A DNA stretch of 64,000 nucleotides from JAFGJQ01 sp052034525 (GCA_052034525.1 JBPOIK010000191.1:1-64000), one strand, 5' to 3'; positions 25,497 to 35,096 are shown, counted from the stretch's first letter. A program made the numbers and translations. The notes: generated from the letters alone by a model not told the origin.

Positions 25497-28400
25497 TCAG
25501 GCGACCGCATGCTGCGCGTGCTGATCCACCTGTTCGAAGTTCACGCTGACCAGGGTCGATACCCCCGGCTCCTGCATGGTGATGCCGTACAGCCGGTCGC
25601 CGACCGCCATGGTCCGTTTCGAGTGTGTGATCACGATGAACTGCGACCGATCGAGGAACTCCTGGATGATCCCGGTGAATCGCTGGTTGTTGGCCTCGTC
25701 CAGGGCGGCGTCCACCTCGTCCAGAATGGCGAAGGGGGCCGGGCGCGACCGGAAGATCGCCATCAGAAGGGCGATGGCCGTCATGGCCTTCTCGCCGCCG
25801 GAGAGCAGGGAGATCGACTGCAGCTCCTTGCCCGGGGGTTTGGCCACGATTTCGACTCCGCAGTCCAGAATGTTTTCCGGGTCTTCCAGGATGATGTCCG
25901 CCCGGCCGCCGGCAAACAGCTTGCGGAACAACTCGCGGAAGTTCTCGCGGATGCGCTCAAACGCCTCGCGGAAGCGCTTTCGGGAGTCGGCGTTCAACTG
26001 CTCAATGAGACGCTGGAGCTCCTTCATCGAGTGCGTCAGATCGTCCCGCTGGGTCGTCAGGAATTCCGCCCGCTGTTCCAACTCCTCCTGCTCGGCAATG
26101 GCGTCCAGATTCACGTTGCCCAGACGATCGAGCTTGCCCCGCAGGTCGGTGATCTCCGCCTCCACCAGCGCCCAATCCTGCTCCGCGTGGTCGTACGATT
26201 CATACATTTCCACCAGGTCCAGCCCCAGTTCGTCCCGGACCCGGGCGGCCAGTTCGTCCCGGCGAATGCGCAGCTCGGCCAGACGCATCTGGGTGTCGTG
26301 AAGCTTCTGCTCCGCGTCGGACAGCGCCGCGCGGCAACTTCTGGTGGCGGCGGCGAGTTCTTCGGCCGCCGCGCGGACCTGTTCGCGTTCGTGCTTCAAT
26401 TGGAGCGTCCGGGCGTCCAGGGCCTCCAACTGCTGCCGTAACTCCGCCTGACGCGTCTGACATCGCTCGATGACGGCCTGTGAGTCGTCGATTCGGGCCT
26501 GGCATTCGCCGGCTTCCAGGTCTGCGGAGTCGGCCGTTTCACGCGTCTCCCGGATGTTGCGTCGAAGAACCTCCGTGGATTCCGCCGCGGACCGCCGTGT
26601 CTCCGCGAGCTGAACTGCGCTGACCCGGGCCTCCGTCAGGGCCTCGGCCAGGGCCCGCCGGCGCTCCGCCAGGTCGTCGATGCGCTTCTGGTGCCTGTCC
26701 AGCTCTTCCTGGAGGGCCTGGTTCTGGTTTTCCAGATGGCCGAGCGAGGCCTCGTTTTCACTCGAGCGGGCGGTGGCCGCGTGCAATTCCTGCTCGACTG
26801 AGGCCACCAGTCCGGCTATCAACGGCTGTTCCTGAGTCAGGCGATGCATTCGCTCGTTGACGCTTTGGAGGATCGCGTTGGTCTCGACCCTCGTCGTGTG
26901 CGATTCGTAGATGGCCGTCCTCAGTTGGTGCTGCAGTTCATTCAGATGCGCAGCCTCGGCTGAGGTTCGGCTGAGCTGGTCGGTCAGGCGCTCGATCCGG
27001 GCTTCCTCTTGCTGAATCCGCTCGTCGATGGCCCGCAGCTCACTGCGGCGCGAGATCAGGCCCGAGTCCGACTGGGGCGGCCCCAGGCGAATGCATCCGT
27101 CCGGTTCCACGGTCTGGCCACTCAGCGTTACGAAGCGATGTCCGGCCGTGTCCTGGGCGGCCAGGGCCCGCGCGTCCGCCAGCGTTCGCACGACGACCGT
27201 CTTGGCCAGCAGATGCCGGGTCAGCCCCTCCAGCGAATCCGGAGCCTGCACATAGTCGGCGGCCCGGGCCACGAAGCCCGGATGATCGGAGAAGTCCCGC
27301 ACGTTTACGACGGGTGGAAGCCGATCCAGGCAGAAGGCGGCCAGCCGTCCCGGCAAATCGTCGAAAAGCGATTCGTCCGAAAGGAACCGTTCGCTGTCCG
27401 TGACCACAAGAAATTGATCCAGGTCGCCCAACGCCGCTTCGATGATGGCCGCGTGAGCGACGTCGGGATTGAATGCATCTGCCACCAGCCCCCAGATGGC
27501 GCCGAAGGCCGCCCGATCCAGCTCGGGGCGGGCCAGGGCGGCGACTCGCTGGTCCAGCAGTCGCCGCACGCCGGCGCCCACCCCTTCCATTTTCCGTTCC
27601 AGATCGCGGAGCACGTCGCGTCGGGACAGCAGTCCGCTTCGAGCTTCTTTGGCCTCGGCCAGCACTTCGGTCAGGCGGGCGCAGGTGGCGTCGATCCGCT
27701 GGGCTTCGATCCGCTTTTCATTGAGCCGTCGCGTTTCTTCGACGATCAGGTTGTCGATTTCGGCGAGCCGCCGTTCCAGATCGACCTTCTGATCCAGCAG
27801 CGTACGCAGTTCGTCCGCAATCGCGGCGTCGCGCTGGCTGAGTTCATCCTGGCGGTTCCGCAGGGATTCGCGGTGTTTGCCCAGGGCGGCGATCTCGTTG
27901 TGGAGCTGCGACGATCGGCGCAGCAGCTCGATGATGCCGGCCTTCTCGTCTTCCAGCAACGCCTGCACGTGCGTCAGCTCCTGGGCGCATTGGTGATCCT
28001 CGTCCTGCAGCCGTTCCACCTGCGCGTATTGCTGTTCGGCCCGGCCGGTCAGTTCATGAATCTGCTGTTCCAGACCGGCCAGTTCCGACTCCATCTCCTC
28101 CAGACGCTGACGATGGGCCTCCAGTTGCCGCAGCGCCCGCTCGCGATTGCGCTGTTGCTCCTCGATCCGGCGCGTCGCGCCCTGGATCCGCTCGGCCTGC
28201 GCCTCCAGTTCCGTCCGGACTTTTCCCGACTCTCGTTCCGCGATGCTGAGTTCTTCGGTCTGCCGGTCCGCCCGGGCGGCCAGGTGGGAGGCTTCCGCCT
28301 CGTTCGTGTCGATGCGGGTTCGCAGAGCCACCACCTCGTCTTCGGCCTGCGCGAACGCCGCGTTTACGTGGCCCAGCTCTTGGGTGTGCCGGTGAAACTC

Positions 28401-29096
28401 CGCCATGGCGTACCCGGCGCGAAGCTCTTTCAGACGCGCCTGGTACGTCTGGAAACTGCGGGCCTTGCCGGCCTGGTATTTCACACTCCGCAGCCGTTTC
28501 TCGACTTCGTTGATGATGTCGTCCGCCCGAAGCAGGTTCTGCTGGGTGCGCTCAAGCTTGCGCTCCGCCTCTTTTCTGCGTGCCTTGTATTTGCTGATGC
28601 CCGCGGCCTCTTCAAACACGAGGCGCCGTTCCGCCGGGCTGGACTGCAGCAGCAGTTCCACCTTGCCCTGTTCGATGACGGAATAGGACTCCGTCCCGAC
28701 GCCGGTGTCGAGAAACAGTTCGCGGATGTCCTTGAGCCGGACCAACTGGCCACCGAGGTAATACTCACTCTCGCCGGATCGGAAGAGTTTTCGTGTGACA
28801 ACCACCTCATCCGCATCGTAGGGCAGGGCCCGGTCGGTGTTGTCAAACGCCAGGTCCACCTGAGCCATCCCGGTGGCCTTGCGACCGGCCGAGCCGTTGA
28901 AAATCATGTCCTGCATCTGCCGGCCGCGAAGGGATTTGGCCGACTGCTCGCCCAGCACCCACTTGAAGGATTCGACGACGTTGCTTTTGCCGCAGCCGTT
29001 CGGTCCGACCACGCAGGTAATCCCCGGGCCGAAGTCAAACTGGACCCGATCGGCGAAGCTTTTGAAACCCTGGAGTGAAACGCGCTTGAGAAACAT
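25497..29096 (-). CDS. smc: Chromosome segregation protein SMC
   Basis: This is the ATPase of the bacterial condensin, which loads on DNA with ScpAB and extrudes loops to organise and separate chromosomes. The start at 29096 opens the invariant MFLKRVSLQGFKSF. The frame extends upstream to 29195 without homology. The 1199-residue protein has Walker A GPNGCGKS (31-38), a long coiled coil, a hinge around 500-650 with Gly-rich segments, a second coiled coil, the signature LLSGGEKAM and Walker B FAILDEVDAALD near the end. Its length is normal. scpA and scpB are not in the window. A promoter about 180 bp upstream gives it a long leader. Confidence 0.97.
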   Translation of the reverse strand: MFLKRVSLQGFKSFADRVQFDFGPGITCVVGPNGCGKSNVVESFKWVLGEQSAKSLRGRQMQDMIFNGSAGRKATGMAQVDLAFDNTDRALPYDADEVVVTRKLFRSGESEYYLGGQLVRLKDIRELFLDTGVGTESYSVIEQGKVELLLQSSPAERRLVFEEAAGISKYKARRKEAERKLERTQQNLLRADDIINEVEKRLRSVKYQAGKARSFQTYQARLKELRAGYAMAEFHRHTQELGHVNAAFAQAEDEVVALRTRIDTNEAEASHLAARADRQTEELSIAERESGKVRTELEAQAERIQGATRRIEEQQRNRERALRQLEAHRQRLEEMESELAGLEQQIHELTGRAEQQYAQVERLQDEDHQCAQELTHVQALLEDEKAGIIELLRRSSQLHNEIAALGKHRESLRNRQDELSQRDAAIADELRTLLDQKVDLERRLAEIDNLIVEETRRLNEKRIEAQRIDATCARLTEVLAEAKEARSGLLSRRDVLRDLERKMEGVGAGVRRLLDQRVAALARPELDRAAFGAIWGLVADAFNPDVAHAAIIEAALGDLDQFLVVTDSERFLSDESLFDDLPGRLAAFCLDRLPPVVNVRDFSDHPGFVARAADYVQAPDSLEGLTRHLLAKTVVVRTLADARALAAQDTAGHRFVTLSGQTVEPDGCIRLGPPQSDSGLISRRSELRAIDERIQQEEARIERLTDQLSRTSAEAAHLNELQHQLRTAIYESHTTRVETNAILQSVNERMHRLTQEQPLIAGLVASVEQELHAATARSSENEASLGHLENQNQALQEELDRHQKRIDDLAERRRALAEALTEARVSAVQLAETRRSAAESTEVLRRNIRETRETADSADLEAGECQARIDDSQAVIERCQTRQAELRQQLEALDARTLQLKHEREQVRAAAEELAAATRSCRAALSDAEQKLHDTQMRLAELRIRRDELAARVRDELGLDLVEMYESYDHAEQDWALVEAEITDLRGKLDRLGNVNLDAIAEQEELEQRAEFLTTQRDDLTHSMKELQRLIEQLNADSRKRFREAFERIRENFRELFRKLFAGGRADIILEDPENILDCGVEIVAKPPGKELQSISLLSGGEKAMTAIALLMAIFRSRPAPFAILDEVDAALDEANNQRFTGIIQEFLDRSQFIVITHSKRTMAVGDRLYGITMQEPGVSTLVSVNFEQVDQHAQHAVA

Positions 29097-29534
29097 GTGC
29101 TCTCGGCACCTCCGTGTGCCAGCCGCGCGCCCGGTGCCTCTGGCACAGCACGCGCCCACCCGCGCTGCCGTCCAGGACTCTGAACGCTGCGGCAACCCTT
29201 CCGGTTGACTTGGCCGGATGGTCTTGATGGGCGTGGTCCGGGCTCAGCCGCGCCGCCTGCCGGCCGCCACCTGTAGGGGTAGATTACCAGAAGGACACTA
29301 CCCACGCAACAGGGTTCGGCGGTTCCGTGCCTTCGCGCGGCGTGCATGGCGTGGCGCATCGCCCGGGGGCTCTGTCGCCCGCCAGGCCCCGCGCGGACTG
29401 GAAACGTTCGAGCCTGTGGAAGCCGGGGGGCATGGTGAGTGAAATCGCAATGCTGCCGCCGGCCGTGTCAAGACGCCACCTCCCTCCCGACGGCTGCGGG
29501 CGGGGGCCGGATTCCGGCGGTGGATGCCCGGGTT
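29097..29534. other. 438-bp intergenic region upstream of smc
   Basis: No protein or tRNA gene is supported. It holds one good minus-strand promoter (29281-29309), annotated separately. A second minus-strand TTGACA (29471-29466) has only a poor -10 (TGCGAT). The roughly 180-nt transcribed leader before smc contains a GGAA-loop hairpin near 29195-29215, but does not match SRP RNA or another RNA family I can recognise. Confidence 0.5.
29281..29309 (-). promoter_or_regulatory. Sigma-70 type promoter for the smc operon
   Basis: On the minus strand TTGCGT (29309-29304), 17 bp, TAATCT (29286-29281). The predicted start near 29274 gives a leader of about 178 nt to the ATG at 29096. Confidence 0.5.
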
Positions 29535-30794
29535 CTACGGATGGGGGACCACGAGAAGCCTTTCTTCGGCGGTCTGTTTGAACACCGTCTCCATCATCCG
29601 CCGGTAGGCGGGCGTCAGCTCACGGTTGCGACGAGCCATAACTCTCTGAGCGGTCACGATGAACTTGGAGAACTCGTGCTCAATGAACCCGGCGGCGCCG
29701 CCCCAGCAGAACGAGGGGATGTATTTCGGCGGATAATTCGCGCCAAACAGGTTGCATCCGACCCCGATCACCGTGCCCGAGTTGGTCATGGTGTTGATGC
29801 CGAACTTGGTGTGGTCGCCCACCGTGCTGCCCATGAACAACTGGCCGGTGTCGATTGCCCGTCCATTGAGCGTCACCCGCACCGTGCCGTAATTGTTCCG
29901 CAGATTGGAGTTGTTTGCGTCGGCGCCGATGTTGATCCACTCTCCGAAGTAGCAGTGTCCGAGGTACCCGTCGTGCTGTTTGCTGGTGTAGGCCTGGAAA
30001 ACGCACGCCCCCACTTCGCCGCCGATTTTACAGTACTCCCCCGTGCTCGTGCCTTCGTAAATCTTTGACACCATTTTGACGGCGCCGTGCGGGCCCAGGG
30101 CCACCGGGCCTTCCAGGACGGACCCGGCCATCACGGTCGACCCCTCCCCGACGCAGATCGGTCCGTGGCTGCCCAGGAGAACGGCGCCGGGCGCGATTTC
30201 AGAGCCGGGCGCTGCGTAGATTCGGTCGGGTCGATCCAGCACGGCGGAGGGATGCACCATTCCCTCGATCCGGCCACTGAGGCGCAAGCGTTGGAAATCG
30301 GCCGCGATCTGGGCCGGATTGTGCTGGACCAGATCCCAGGGGTAGCGAACCAGAGAGACGTCCAGATCGTGCCGGGGCAGCCCTTCCGCCCAGCCGTCGG
30401 GCAGGGGACCGCGCGGAAGCAGGGCGGCCAGTTCGCCGCAGCGCGGACCGTTGATCCGGACGGCAACGACGGTGTCCTGGCAGATGTAGGCCGCGTCCGG
30501 TCCGTCGAGGGGAACCCGATCGGCCAGATGGGCCGGTGCGATCAGCCGGCCGTTGACCAGCAGAACGGCTTCGCCGACGAGGTGGTTGACGGTGACCTGC
30601 GGGATTTCCTCCGCGACGACCGGGGCCAGGTACTCCCGCGCGTGCAGGACGATGGGAGCCCCGGGATAGGCCGCCGCGATCTTTTCCCAAAGGGTCTGGA
30701 TTCCGCAGCGGAGCCGGCTTGCCGGTCGCGTCTGAGTGAGCGGACCCAGCCAGATGTACTCCCCGTCTTCAAACACCACGACCGGTCGCGTCAT
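29535..30794 (-). CDS. GlmU-like sugar nucleotidyltransferase with left-handed beta-helix
   Basis: The start at 30794 has GGGAGG 8 nt upstream. The 419-residue protein has an N-terminal domain of the NTP_transf_4 type (about 1-180, VVFEDGEYIWLGPLTQTRP) and a C-terminal left-handed beta-helix of hexapeptide repeats (about 190-365), ending in helices. The family is found in Bacteroidetes and Planctomycetes and is often annotated as a GlmU-type protein making UDP-GlcNAc or a related nucleotide sugar. The classical GlmU signature LxGGxGTRM is absent. It follows the NagB/PIG-L fusion by 34 bp, so it probably uses or regulates an amino-sugar phosphate from the same pathway. Confidence 0.85.
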   Translation of the reverse strand: MTRPVVVFEDGEYIWLGPLTQTRPASRLRCGIQTLWEKIAAAYPGAPIVLHAREYLAPVVAEEIPQVTVNHLVGEAVLLVNGRLIAPAHLADRVPLDGPDAAYICQDTVVAVRINGPRCGELAALLPRGPLPDGWAEGLPRHDLDVSLVRYPWDLVQHNPAQIAADFQRLRLSGRIEGMVHPSAVLDRPDRIYAAPGSEIAPGAVLLGSHGPICVGEGSTVMAGSVLEGPVALGPHGAVKMVSKIYEGTSTGEYCKIGGEVGACVFQAYTSKQHDGYLGHCYFGEWINIGADANNSNLRNNYGTVRVTLNGRAIDTGQLFMGSTVGDHTKFGINTMTNSGTVIGVGCNLFGANYPPKYIPSFCWGGAAGFIEHEFSKFIVTAQRVMARRNRELTPAYRRMMETVFKQTAEERLLVVPHP

Positions 30795-30828
30795 GGTTTT
30801 CGCCTCCCTGCTGCGCGAGGCCAAGGCT

Positions 30829-33234
30829 TCAGTGGGCCTCCGCGACCTGCCGGAGTTCCGCGGACTTGGTGTAGAACTCCGCCAGTTCCATTTCCCGCAG
30901 GTACACGATGCCCCGGCACGCCCGAAGCCCGTGATCCGCGTTGTAAACGAAAAAGTCTTCGCCCAGGAACGTCTTGATCTGCTGTTCGAACTGTTTGACC
31001 TGAATCTTGCGGGCCAGGCGGGAAAACGGCCCGTCCATCCGGTAGCTGGGGAAGGAGGCCGTTCGCTGGGTGCTGAAACAGGTCTCGAAGCAGGCTTCCA
31101 TGTTGTTCAGGTGCGTGAGGGAGGTCGGCACGTACAGGTTCGCCTCCGAGGGGTGGAACTCGTGCCACACATTCCGGTAGCCCAGCACCTTCACATCATG
31201 GCGGCCGGACTGCGCCTCGTATTCCTTGAGCGCCTGCGAGACCGCCTGCAACACCTTGTAGTGGGTGTCCGGGCCGCTGCCTTCCGGATCGAAGGCCACG
31301 GTCACCGTGTGCGGATTCACCTCGTGCAGCAACTGGACAATGGGTGGGACATCGCGGTCGATCTGCGGTGCTTCACTGAACACGTCACCCTTGTAGAAAC
31401 CGAGCCTCAAATGCCGGACCGTGTCGCCGGTGAAGCCGAAGTACGCCCATTTCAGGTCGGATTCCCATTCGCGGACGCGTCCCTTGAGCTGCTGCACGAT
31501 CGCCATGTCTTTCTTGCCGGGGTACTGGGTGGCGAAGTAGTTCTGGAGCTCCGTGCAGCGTTGCCGGATGTTCTCGATGCTGTCGTCCTCGTACAGCTCA
31601 ATCATGTTGCGCAGGAGACGTCGGGAGGTGGCGGCCCGCTTTTTGTCGTCGTGATGCCGGGCCTCGCCCTCGAGATAGAAGGAGGTGTCGATTCGCGCTG
31701 CGGCGGTGTTGCAGGGCTCGAAGTAGTCCGTCTTGAGCAGCGCGTTGAACTCCCCCCGCTCGAGAAAGGCCAACAAGTCGCCGATGACGCCGTGCATGTG
31801 CAGGTTTGTGACCGCCGTGAAGCCGGAGGTCATGTACGCGAAATAGTGCCTGGTGCTGCTGCGGCGGACCAGGTTCGTCACAAACGGCAGGTACCCCAGA
31901 ATGATATCGTCGTGGTGCGGGGCCGTATGCAGAAACACCTTGTCCTCGATGATCCGGTTGCCCCGCCGCAGGCTCTCCAGCACTACCGATTCCGCCTGGC
32001 CGCGAAGCTGCTCGGCCGTCAGCCCGGTCCTCTTCAGCAGCTCCTTGCCGAACCGGTCGCCCTCGAAGTCCGCCTTGTTCAAGCTGCGGATCGGCTTGCC
32101 CGTCGTCAGGGACAGGTCCATCACGATGCGGCAGGTTCGTTCCAGCGGAACGTCCGGGCAGCGCTGGAAATCGACGAACGTGCGGTTGGACAGCCGCTGG
32201 GCCGCTCCACGGGTCAGGAAGAGCCGGGCGTTGGGCAGTTCGGCCAGCACCGAGCCGGGGTATTGGTTGCTCCGCTCGGAGTGGATCGTCCGAGCCACGA
32301 TGTCCGCTTTGGCTTCGCCGGCCGCGATGATGATGGCGACGGTGTTGGGGTTGTGCGTGATGGTCCGCAAGCCGATCGTGATCAACCGTTTGTTGCGGGC
32401 CACCTCCATTCCCCCCAGATCGGTGGCCGCGGCCGCCTTCGTCTCGTAGTTCGCGTCGATCAAACGGGTTGTGGAGTAGAAATCCGACCCTTTGATGTTG
32501 AATCCCACGTGCCCGTCCGGCCCGATTCCGCCGAGGAAGAAGCCCAGGCCGCCCATCTCGCGGATCTTCCGCTCATACTCCGTGCAGAACTGGTCGACCT
32601 GCTGCAGCACCTGTTGTTGCTGCTTCTCCAGCAGGGACTTGGCCTTGCGCACCCGCAAAGAGAGATCCACCGTCATTTCCGGGAATACGTCTGTCTGCGA
32701 GACGCCCGGCGGCAGCCCGATCCGACCGGGGTCGATCAACAGGGCGCGGGCGGGATCCAGCCCGAAACCCTTCATGTAGTATTTCTTGATGAAATGGAAG
32801 AAGCTGTTGTGCTGCTGCGAATCGATGGGGTAGAACTCGTCGATCTGAACGAACCGGAGCCCCGCCAGTGCGGGCTTGGACTCGGCGACCAGCCCCATCT
32901 CCTCCAGGATCGCCCGGGTGGATTTGCGACTCCAGTTGTTCAGAAACGACTGGACGTACTTGATGAAGTATTCGGGCGTCTTCCCCGTGGGCAGCGACAC
33001 CACGCCCTCGGGGTTCTCCAGTGCCCACTCCAGGAAGCGCACCGCGGCGAGCTGACCCAGTGCAGGAAAGTTCTCCACGATGATCGAAGGAATCTTCTCC
33101 TCCGGGCGATAAATGAAATCATAGCCGCTCCGCTCCAGCGCGCGGATTTCCACTTTGCTTGTCGGGCCGAATACCGAATCGCGCTTCGCCGCGCTCGGCT
33201 TCGCTTCACATTCCTTCGATGCCGCCTTCGCCAT
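30829..33234 (-). CDS. Fusion of glucosamine-6-phosphate deaminase (NagB) and PIG-L deacetylase-like domain
   Basis: The start at 33234 has AGGAG 10 nt upstream. ATG codons at 33261 and 33309 are further out. The 801-residue protein has an N-terminal NagB-like domain (about 45-350): LPTGKTP (81-87), IDEFYPID (Asp132-Glu133) and GGIGPDGHVGFN (235-246). The C-terminal domain (about 430-780) is PIG-L-like with the zinc motif APHHDD (438-443). NagB converts glucosamine-6-P to fructose-6-P and ammonia. PIG-L enzymes de-N-acetylate GlcNAc derivatives. Joined, they could take an acetylated amino sugar into glycolysis. Similar fusions are known in Bacteroidetes. It precedes a GlmU-like gene by 34 bp. 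Confidence 0.9.
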   Translation of the reverse strand: MAKAASKECEAKPSAAKRDSVFGPTSKVEIRALERSGYDFIYRPEEKIPSIIVENFPALGQLAAVRFLEWALENPEGVVSLPTGKTPEYFIKYVQSFLNNWSRKSTRAILEEMGLVAESKPALAGLRFVQIDEFYPIDSQQHNSFFHFIKKYYMKGFGLDPARALLIDPGRIGLPPGVSQTDVFPEMTVDLSLRVRKAKSLLEKQQQQVLQQVDQFCTEYERKIREMGGLGFFLGGIGPDGHVGFNIKGSDFYSTTRLIDANYETKAAAATDLGGMEVARNKRLITIGLRTITHNPNTVAIIIAAGEAKADIVARTIHSERSNQYPGSVLAELPNARLFLTRGAAQRLSNRTFVDFQRCPDVPLERTCRIVMDLSLTTGKPIRSLNKADFEGDRFGKELLKRTGLTAEQLRGQAESVVLESLRRGNRIIEDKVFLHTAPHHDDIILGYLPFVTNLVRRSSTRHYFAYMTSGFTAVTNLHMHGVIGDLLAFLERGEFNALLKTDYFEPCNTAAARIDTSFYLEGEARHHDDKKRAATSRRLLRNMIELYEDDSIENIRQRCTELQNYFATQYPGKKDMAIVQQLKGRVREWESDLKWAYFGFTGDTVRHLRLGFYKGDVFSEAPQIDRDVPPIVQLLHEVNPHTVTVAFDPEGSGPDTHYKVLQAVSQALKEYEAQSGRHDVKVLGYRNVWHEFHPSEANLYVPTSLTHLNNMEACFETCFSTQRTASFPSYRMDGPFSRLARKIQVKQFEQQIKTFLGEDFFVYNADHGLRACRGIVYLREMELAEFYTKSAELRQVAEAH

Positions 33235-33376
33235 CCTCGTGTTTCTCCTGGTGCTCCGCATCTCGGGGCAGAGCCTGTTTCTTACGGGAATGCCCGGCGG
33301 TTTCGGCACCCGGGCTCCCGTTGCACCTTCCAGAGGGTGTGCCGGCGATCACCCGAGTCTCTCCCCGGGCCACAGG

Positions 33377-33757
33377 TCAACCGGCCACGTGCCGCGCGTA
33401 TGCCTCGGCATCCATCAGAGTGGCCGGGACTCCCGCGCTTCCCAATTCGATCTGGACCATCCAGCCTTTGCCGTACGCATCCTGGTTGATCCACTCCGGG
33501 TGATCTGCCAGCTCGGAGTTGACGGCCGTCACTTTGCCGTCTGCGACGCTGAGGAACTCCGAGGTCGCCTTGACTGACTCGATTTCCCCGCACGGCGAAC
33601 CTGCACTGACCACCGTTCCGATCGCGGGCAGGTCCACGTACGTGATATCGGTCAATTCGTCGGCTGCGAATTGCGTAATACCCATCGTGGCGACGTTTCC
33701 CTGAACCTGCACCCACTCATGCGACTCGGTGTATTTGCGGTCGTTCGGGTAGCTCAT
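33377..33757 (-). CDS. gcvH: Glycine cleavage system H protein
   Basis: This is the lipoyl carrier that shuttles the aminomethyl group between the P and T proteins of the glycine cleavage complex in the cytoplasm. The 126-residue chain has the normal length. The lipoylation lysine is in GEIESVKATSE, and the family pattern YTESHEWV is near the N-terminus. The start at 33757 has AGGAA upstream. The frame extends to 33814 without homology. It follows gcvT by 114 bp that contain two perfect hairpins. gcvP and lpd are not in the window. Confidence 0.96.
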   Translation of the reverse strand: MSYPNDRKYTESHEWVQVQGNVATMGITQFAADELTDITYVDLPAIGTVVSAGSPCGEIESVKATSEFLSVADGKVTAVNSELADHPEWINQDAYGKGWMVQIELGSAGVPATLMDAEAYARHVAG

Positions 33758-33776
33758 CGGACTTTCCTGCCAAACG

Positions 33777-33798
33777 GATCGGACCGGAGGGTCCGATC
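33777..33798 (-). repeat. Perfect inverted repeat just upstream of gcvH
   Basis: GATCGGACC (33777-33785), loop GGAG, GGTCCGATC (33790-33798): a perfect 9-bp stem, 19 nt upstream of the gcvH start. It could be an operator, an mRNA-processing hairpin or an attenuator. Confidence 0.6.
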
Positions 33799-33848
33799 GG
33801 GTTCTTGCCCGCACGCCCGCCTGAGGGCTTCGGGCGGATATCGCACAC

Positions 33849-33870
33849 GTCCGACCCCCTGCGGTCGGAC
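33849..33870 (-). repeat. Perfect inverted repeat directly after gcvT
   Basis: GTCCGACC (33849-33856), a 6-nt loop, GGTCGGAC (33863-33870), beginning 1 nt after the gcvT stop codon on the minus strand. No T-tract follows, so it is more likely an mRNA stability or processing element than a terminator. The stem sequence resembles that of the hairpin before gcvH. Confidence 0.55.
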
Positions 33871-33871
33871 T

Positions 33872-34954
33872 TTACTTTGCCCGTTTGTAGAATGGCAGTG
33901 TCACCACGCGGGCGGGAGTCGGCTTGCCGCCGAAATCCACGGCCAGCTCGGTTTCCACTTTGGCGTGCTCCGGAGCAATCAGGGCCAGGGCGATGCTCTT
34001 TCCCAGGGTCGGGCTGAGGCAGCCGCTTGTAATCTGCCCGATCGGCCGGCCCTGGTGGAGTACCGCAAAGTGCTGCCGGGCTGTCCGGCGCCCCTCCACC
34101 TCCAGGCCCGCCAGTGTCTTGCGGAGGCCCTCAGACCGCAGCCGCCGCATGGCCTGCGCTCCCACGAAATCCTTCTCCAGATCAACGCACCAGGCCTGCC
34201 CGGCGGACAGCGGGTCTATATCCTCACCCAGTTCGTGGCCGTAAAGAGGCATGGCAGTCTCCAGGCGGAGGGTATCTCTGGCCCCCAACCCGGCTGGGCG
34301 GATTACCGCGTCCGGACTTTCGCTGAACAGGCGGTTGGCCAGCAATTTGGCGGTATTGGCCGGCACCACCACTTCGTATCCGTCTTCGCCGGTGTACCCG
34401 CTGCGGAAAATGGTGTACCGCGTGAACATGTAGACACCGGAGATGAATCGGAATCGCTTCACGCCGGAGAGGTCCAGGGGGATCAGGGTCTTGGCCAGGT
34501 CCAGCGCCATCGGCCCTTGCAGGGCGACCATTGCCGTTTCGAGCGTTTCATCGACCAGCTCAACGTTCTGTCGGCCGATCTGCGAGCGGATCCAATCGAC
34601 GATTTTCTCGCGGTTGGCCGCGTTGCATACAATACCCCACTCATCCTCAAAGCGTGAGACGATCAGATCGTCGAGAATGCCGCCATCCTCTTTGCACATA
34701 TGGGAATAGCGACAGACGCCCGGCTCCATCCCGTCCAGATTCCGCGTGCATAACCGCTGGAGCAGGGCAAAGGCGTCCTGGCCGCGGATGCGCAGACGCC
34801 CCATGTGGGACACGTCAAAAATGGAGCATTTCGTGCGGGTGTGGACGTGCTCTTCAACGATGGAGCGATACATCAGCGGCATATTCCAGCCGGCATACTC
34901 CACCATCTTGGCGCCCATCTGAATATGAAAATCGTGCAGCGGAGACTGTTTCAC
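33872..34954 (-). CDS. gcvT: Aminomethyltransferase, glycine cleavage T protein
   Basis: This enzyme releases ammonia from the H-protein-bound aminomethyl group and transfers the one-carbon unit to tetrahydrofolate. The 360-residue length is standard. Motifs include AGWNMPLMY, HTRTKCSIFDVSHMGR, FRSGYTGEDGYE and RDTLRLE. The start is GTG at 34954 with AGGTG upstream. It is transcribed from a good promoter at 35015-35043 and followed by gcvH. The leader of about 54 nt is too short for a tandem glycine riboswitch. Confidence 0.96.
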   Translation of the reverse strand: MKQSPLHDFHIQMGAKMVEYAGWNMPLMYRSIVEEHVHTRTKCSIFDVSHMGRLRIRGQDAFALLQRLCTRNLDGMEPGVCRYSHMCKEDGGILDDLIVSRFEDEWGIVCNAANREKIVDWIRSQIGRQNVELVDETLETAMVALQGPMALDLAKTLIPLDLSGVKRFRFISGVYMFTRYTIFRSGYTGEDGYEVVVPANTAKLLANRLFSESPDAVIRPAGLGARDTLRLETAMPLYGHELGEDIDPLSAGQAWCVDLEKDFVGAQAMRRLRSEGLRKTLAGLEVEGRRTARQHFAVLHQGRPIGQITSGCLSPTLGKSIALALIAPEHAKVETELAVDFGGKPTPARVVTLPFYKRAK

Positions 34955-35014
34955 GGGAACACCTGAGACTTCGGAATCAAACGGGCACCCCTCGGGCGGC
35001 CCCCTGGAGCGGTA

Positions 35015-35043
35015 AGATTAGACCTCGGGGCCACCCCTGTCAA
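35015..35043 (-). promoter_or_regulatory. Sigma-70 type promoter for gcvT-gcvH
   Basis: On the minus strand a perfect TTGACA (35043-35038), 17 bp, TAATCT (35020-35015). The predicted start near 35008 gives a leader of about 54 nt. Confidence 0.65.
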
Positions 35044-35096
35044 CGTCGGATCGCCCGCGGCGCCTCTCTCGGTCCGGCGGACGGAACGCGGAGGGG

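Noticed and set aside
27009..29078. Plus-strand open frame of 689 codons opposite smc
   Set aside because: It mirrors the SMC coiled coil and shows no motifs or ribosome site.
29150..29300. Possible SRP RNA or other structured RNA upstream of smc
   Set aside because: A GGAA-loop hairpin is present, but the conserved SRP core sequence and the asymmetric loop are not.
30736..33489. Long plus-strand open frame of 917 codons
   Set aside because: It is the antisense shadow of the NagB/PIG-L fusion. Codon content and composition are those of reverse-complemented sequence.
34955..35010. Glycine riboswitch before gcvT
   Set aside because: The leader is only about 54 nt and lacks the conserved aptamer sequences.
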